9,032 bases of DNA from contig JAJFHW010000105.1 in NCBI GenBank assembly GCA_021775385.1, forward strand, positions 1 through 9,032. The letters are read 5' to 3'. Positions 6,191-9,032 of the stretch are shown here, in pieces (position 1 is the stretch's first letter; every line of letters starts with the position of its first letter). Position numbers and translations under genes: made by a program. The notes beneath the pieces were generated by a model. That model worked only from the letters and a program-made list of their open reading frames with translations. It searched no databases and was not told the origin of the DNA. Origin of the DNA: Hyphomicrobiales bacterium. Its GTDB lineage: Bacteria; Pseudomonadota; Alphaproteobacteria; Rhizobiales; HXMU1428-3.

Positions 6191-6991
6191 TTAGAAAGGA
6201 AGCAGTATATCGAGTACCTGGTTGCCATATCGCGGAGCTTGAACATTTGTTATGTGTCCTCTGCCTCCATACGAGACCCTGGCCTCTGCGATTTTAGATA
6301 TGTCGATTGTATTGATTGAACTTACATCTTCAGGTCTTATGACACCGGCCACGATGATTTCCCTTATTTCATGATTGACCCTTATTTCTTGTCGTCCTTC
6401 TATAACAAGGTTTCCGTTAGGTAATTCTTGCATGACGACAGCTGCCATTTTGGTGGTTAGTGTTTCTTCTCTGTCAACAGTTCCGGAACCTTTGTCAGAG
6501 TGAGATGAATTTACATTCACTAAATTTGTTGGATCTGCGGTATTGGGGAGAATGCTTTGTAATATTTGTTTATAGCCAGCTAATGCATCAATACCAGCTG
6601 AGGTGGTTCCTGATCTGTCTCTGGTACTTTCATTTTCAATTTCTGCTTTATCGGTGATTTCAATCATCACTGTGATGATGTCGCCCACTTTTCTTGCACG
6701 CTGATCTTTAAAGAAAGAACGAGAGCCATTTCGCCAAAGTGAATTTGGATTATAACTCACGGCTTCAGGTTCTGGCATTGGCATGCTCACAGGTTTGTAA
6801 CCTGGTTTTGCTTTTGGACTTTCTATTGCAGATAGTTTCGGTGTTTCACCGATTTCGGAAATTTTATCCAAGTGGGAACAGCCAGCGGATGTGCTTGCCA
6901 TAATGGCAAGTAAAATAGTTTTTATGCAAACTTCGATCTTCACTTTTTGTGCTAACTTTGAATACTTAACTTTTAACATTGAGCGGAACAT
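6191..6991 (-). CDS. flgH: Flagellar basal-body L-ring protein FlgH
   Basis: FlgH is an outer-membrane lipoprotein that forms the L-ring, the outer bushing around the flagellar rod. Family hallmarks are clear: NSLWRNGSRSFFKDQRARKVGDIITVMIEI (83-112), DKAEIENESTRDRS (114-127), NLVIEGRQEIRVNHEIREIIVAGVIRPEDV (194-223), and the C-terminal SYGGRGHITNVQAPRYGNQVLDILLPF. The N-terminus has a hydrophobic stretch ending at TSAGC, so Cys38 is the likely lipid-attached residue, although Ser at -3 is less usual. A 37-residue leader is long for a lipoprotein signal. The true start could be Met5 or the GTG at codon 17, but neither has a better ribosome-binding site. GAGAGAAG shortly before the first ATG is acceptable. 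It is the last gene of the operon, 53 nt after flgA. Confidence 0.96.
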   Translation of the reverse strand: MFRSMLKVKYSKLAQKVKIEVCIKTILLAIMASTSAGCSHLDKISEIGETPKLSAIESPKAKPGYKPVSMPMPEPEAVSYNPNSLWRNGSRSFFKDQRARKVGDIITVMIEITDKAEIENESTRDRSGTTSAGIDALAGYKQILQSILPNTADPTNLVNVNSSHSDKGSGTVDREETLTTKMAAVVMQELPNGNLVIEGRQEIRVNHEIREIIVAGVIRPEDVSSINTIDISKIAEARVSYGGRGHITNVQAPRYGNQVLDILLPF

Positions 6992-7044
6992 ATGCTTCTC
7001 TCATCTATCTCATGAATTACTAGTGGTCTAATTTCAGATTTTAG

Positions 7045-8112
7045 TTAATTTAATTGAGCTGTTTTTAAGGGTTTGATCTGATAGTCATTAGAGTGAACCA
7101 TGACGAGCCCTGGGCCTTTTATAATCCCATGTATTATTCTTTTTGATTGGATGTTCATCACGGTTATTGTCTCATTTAGGCTGCCGCTTGTTACGGCTTT
7201 GCCTTGTGTTTTTAGGCTCATTCCGGGCTTTTGTAATATCAAGGTGACGAGTTGATCTTTTTTAATGACTTTTCTTGTTTCGATATCTGATGAACGGATG
7301 ATGCTTCCTGCACGTAATCTTTTGCTTGCAACCATTCCGATCAATTGTTTTTTTGTTTGAATTGCGTTTCTTGGTACGCGGCGTGGTGAAAATTCGGCGA
7401 GTTCAATATCTGAGGTATCAATTGTATCACCCTTTTTAATTCCACGTTTTAACACTGCATGAATGACTACGGTTTGTGTTTTGCCATTTATGTTTTCCAA
7501 GAATGTTTGTCTATTGGCTTCTTTTGGTTGAATGATTGCTTGAAAGGTGCCGCGCAATTTATTGTAGGTGAATTTTTTAAATTTTAGCTCTCCTGAAAAG
7601 TTCAGTGGAACCATGACGGTTTTTAATGGTGTATTAAAAGTGAGTTTGGTTTTAGTTTCTTTAAAATGATTTATGTTCGTTGATTTGTTGAATTCATTTT
7701 CTTTTTGTATTTTTTCTAAAATCATAGACCTTATAAGGGATGCTTTTATTTCGCGTGCGGGCCGAGAAATTTTAATTTTTTTCAAATTTAAGGGTGTGTC
7801 GAACGTGAAGTCATAACGTTCGGCTGCTTCGATTAAACGGTCGATGCGAACTGTTCCTTGGCGGCCAAGGGCTGGGCTTTTGAAAATCGCTTCCGAGCGA
7901 TACCGGGTCATGTTTTCAAAAATATCACCAAGTGTCACAATGTCTTTTTGAACTTCGATATTTGTTTTTAGTTTTAAGATATCCGCGCCAAATGCCGTGG
8001 TTGGTAATGAAAAGATAATGTATGACAGCACAGTTGTTAATGCTAAAGCTGTTGCTTTTGAAATCTTGACTGAATTGCAGTTTCTATAAGATTTTAAGAT
8101 TGTGGCTTTCAT
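7045..8112 (-). CDS. flgA: Flagellar P-ring assembly chaperone FlgA
   Basis: FlgA is a periplasmic chaperone needed to assemble FlgI into the P-ring. The 355-residue protein starts with a basic region and a hydrophobic segment (about 20-38), ending in TTAFGA before Asp44, which suggests a Sec signal peptide cleaved near residue 43. The alphaproteobacterial N-terminal part shows IVTLGDIFENM (58-68) and SPALGRQGTVRIDRLIEAAERYDF (79-102). The SAF domain (about 218-280) has HAVLKRGIKKGDTIDTSDIELAEFSPRRVP and IGMVASKRLRAGSIIRSSDI. The C-terminal part has LVTLILQKPGMSLKTQGKAVTSGSLNETITVMNIQSKRIIHGII. The ATG has AAAGGA (8125-8120) at 7 nt. It lies between flgG and flgH with gaps of 49 and 53 nt, the usual alphaproteobacterial order. 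The middle (about 120-215) is Lys-rich and less conserved. FlgI itself is not encoded in this window. Confidence 0.95.
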   Translation of the reverse strand: MKATILKSYRNCNSVKISKATALALTTVLSYIIFSLPTTAFGADILKLKTNIEVQKDIVTLGDIFENMTRYRSEAIFKSPALGRQGTVRIDRLIEAAERYDFTFDTPLNLKKIKISRPAREIKASLIRSMILEKIQKENEFNKSTNINHFKETKTKLTFNTPLKTVMVPLNFSGELKFKKFTYNKLRGTFQAIIQPKEANRQTFLENINGKTQTVVIHAVLKRGIKKGDTIDTSDIELAEFSPRRVPRNAIQTKKQLIGMVASKRLRAGSIIRSSDIETRKVIKKDQLVTLILQKPGMSLKTQGKAVTSGSLNETITVMNIQSKRIIHGIIKGPGLVMVHSNDYQIKPLKTAQLN

Positions 8113-8161
8113 TTTCTTATCCTTTCTTAGTGTCTAACTTAATGATTTACTTTGTAATTAT

Positions 8162-8950
8162 TTACCGAACGATACTTGCGCTAGCTTGCATCATTTCATC
8201 TGATGCGCTGATGACTTTCGCGTTCATTTCGTAAGCTCTTTGTGCTGAGATGAGATCAGATAACTCTGAAACGGCATTTACGTTTGAATTTTCCAGGAAG
8301 TTTTGTGATATGGATCCAAAACCAGCTGTGTCTGCTGTTCCATCGATCGCTGTGCCACTAGCAGGAGTTTCTAGATAAAGATTATCGCCAATGGATTGAA
8401 GGCCTGCTTTATTTACAAAACGAGAAAGTTGGATTTGCCCAAGATTTGTTGGGGTTGTACTTGTATCCAAAAGGGCCTGAACCTCACCTTCCCGATTGAT
8501 GGTAATTGAGCGAGCGTTATTAGGAACAGTGATGTTTGGTTGAACTTGAAACCCGTCTAATGTGACGAGATTGCCGTTTGCGTCGAGTTCAAAAGAACCA
8601 TCACGTGTATAAGCAGTTTGACCATCTGGTGTTTGAACCGAAAAGAAACCTTCGCCTCTGATTGCGACGTCGAGTTCTTTGCCTGTCTGTTGCAAGTTAC
8701 CTTGAGTCATGATCCGTGCTGTTGCGCCGGTTTTAACACCATAACCAACCTGAACACCTGTTGGAATGATGTTACCACTTGCTGAAGAGTTAGCTCCGAC
8801 ACGGCGGATATCTTGGTAGAGAAGATCTTGAAACTCAGCGCGTACTTGCTTGAAGCCGGTTGTTCGCATGTTGGCGATGTTATTTGAAATAACTTCGACG
8901 TTTAACTCTTGGGCTTGCATTCCTGTGGCGGCTATTCTTAAAGCTTTCAT
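8162..8950 (-). CDS. flgG: Flagellar basal-body distal rod protein FlgG
   Basis: FlgG builds the distal rod that crosses the periplasm inside the P- and L-rings. The 262-residue length is normal for the family. The N-terminal rod motif is at about 4-34 (LRIAATGMQAQELNVEVISNN, then IANMRTTGFK), followed by EFQDLLYQDIRRVG, the distal-rod-type insertion. The central region has LDVAIRGEGFFSVQTPDGQTAYTRDGSFELDANGNLVT (about 93-130). The C-terminal coiled-coil motif is at about 218-262 (FLENSNVNAVSELSDLISAQ, then RAYEMNAKVISASDEMM). The ATG has AGAGGA (8962-8957) at 6 nt, a strong start. It is exported by the flagellar type III system and has no Sec signal peptide. It is followed by flgA after 49 nt and was probably preceded by flgF to the right of the window. 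Confidence 0.98.
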   Translation of the reverse strand: MKALRIAATGMQAQELNVEVISNNIANMRTTGFKQVRAEFQDLLYQDIRRVGANSSASGNIIPTGVQVGYGVKTGATARIMTQGNLQQTGKELDVAIRGEGFFSVQTPDGQTAYTRDGSFELDANGNLVTLDGFQVQPNITVPNNARSITINREGEVQALLDTSTTPTNLGQIQLSRFVNKAGLQSIGDNLYLETPASGTAIDGTADTAGFGSISQNFLENSNVNAVSELSDLISAQRAYEMNAKVISASDEMMQASASIVR

Positions 8951-8984
8951 TTCAGATCCTCTTTTTTAAAACTCACGGGCTATT

Positions 8985-9002
8985 CCGCTGTTATTACAGC
9001 GG
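8985..9002. repeat. Perfect hairpin upstream of flgG
   Basis: CCGCTGT and ACAGCGG form perfect 7-bp arms around TATT, 34 nt ahead of the flgG start. It lies between flgG and the presumed end of flgF and could tune processing or differential expression within the operon. It could also be part of the palindrome-rich block that follows. Confidence 0.5.
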
Positions 9003-9032
9003 GCCCTCCGCTAGGCGGTGCTTGCACCGGAC
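9003..9032. other. GC-rich palindromic segment at the right edge, probably near the 3' end of flgF
   Basis: This short block is much richer in G and C than the rest of the window. It contains CCGC-TAG-GCGG (9008-9018) overlapping CGGTGC-TT-GCACCG (9016-9029). On the minus strand, where flgF is expected, all three frames are open at the edge. They end at TAG (9013-9011, tail SGASTA), TAG (8982-8980, tail PVQAPPSGGPAVITAE) or TAA (8996-8994, tail VRCKHRLAEGPL). None has a recognisable FlgF C-terminus, so I do not assign a coding frame. A gap of about 60 nt after the first of these stops would match the other gaps in the operon. Confidence 0.35.

Noticed and set aside
791..7070. Similar sequence around the 3' ends of the permease, adaptor and flgA genes (TTGAGCTG near each stop, tails KTAQK and KTAQLN)
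   Set aside because: The shared stretch is short, and the flanks do not align. It is explained by similar codons in unrelated tails.

Overview
The window looks like chromosomal DNA of an AT-rich alphaproteobacterium. The evidence is the flagellar order flgG-flgA-flgH on one strand, typical of alphaproteobacterial flgFGAH operons, and the alphaproteobacterial style of the FlgG, FlgA and FlgH proteins. I cannot assign a genus. There are no rRNA or tRNA genes, insertion sequences or CRISPR arrays that I can see. Seven protein genes fill almost all of the window.

Layout from left to right. Positions 1-132 are a non-coding regulatory region with three tandem palindromic operator-like sites, ahead of a plus-strand TetR-family regulator (133-756). 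That gene runs convergently into an RND multidrug efflux operon on the minus strand, and a long hairpin (742-791) separates them. Read in its own direction, the efflux operon is a second TetR-family regulator (6020-5385), then a periplasmic adaptor or membrane fusion protein (5358-4093), then a MexF/AcrB-type inner-membrane permease (3987-805). Its promoter is recognisable at 6044-6072 and is overlaid by a 22-bp palindrome, the probable operator of the regulator. Further right, also on the minus strand, is the distal part of a flagellar basal-body operon: flgG (8950-8162), flgA (8112-7045) and flgH (6991-6191), closed by a terminator hairpin at 6131-6163. The last 30 or so bases are unusually GC-rich and palindromic, and probably lie at or just after the 3' end of flgF.

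How the genes work together. FlgG builds the distal rod, FlgA chaperones P-ring assembly and FlgH forms the L-ring, so the right third serves the outer part of the flagellar basal body. In the left two thirds, adaptor and permease should form a proton-driven tripartite pump with an outer-membrane channel encoded elsewhere. The co-transcribed TetR protein probably represses that operon and its own synthesis, and is released by a ligand. The leftmost TetR gene has its own operator array pointing out of the window, so it probably controls itself and possibly a gene to the left rather than the pump. Overall this is a fairly ordinary accessory efflux locus next to core flagellar genes. The most useful details are the operator arrays, a nine-base C homopolymer inside the permease gene, and an uncertain start of the adaptor.
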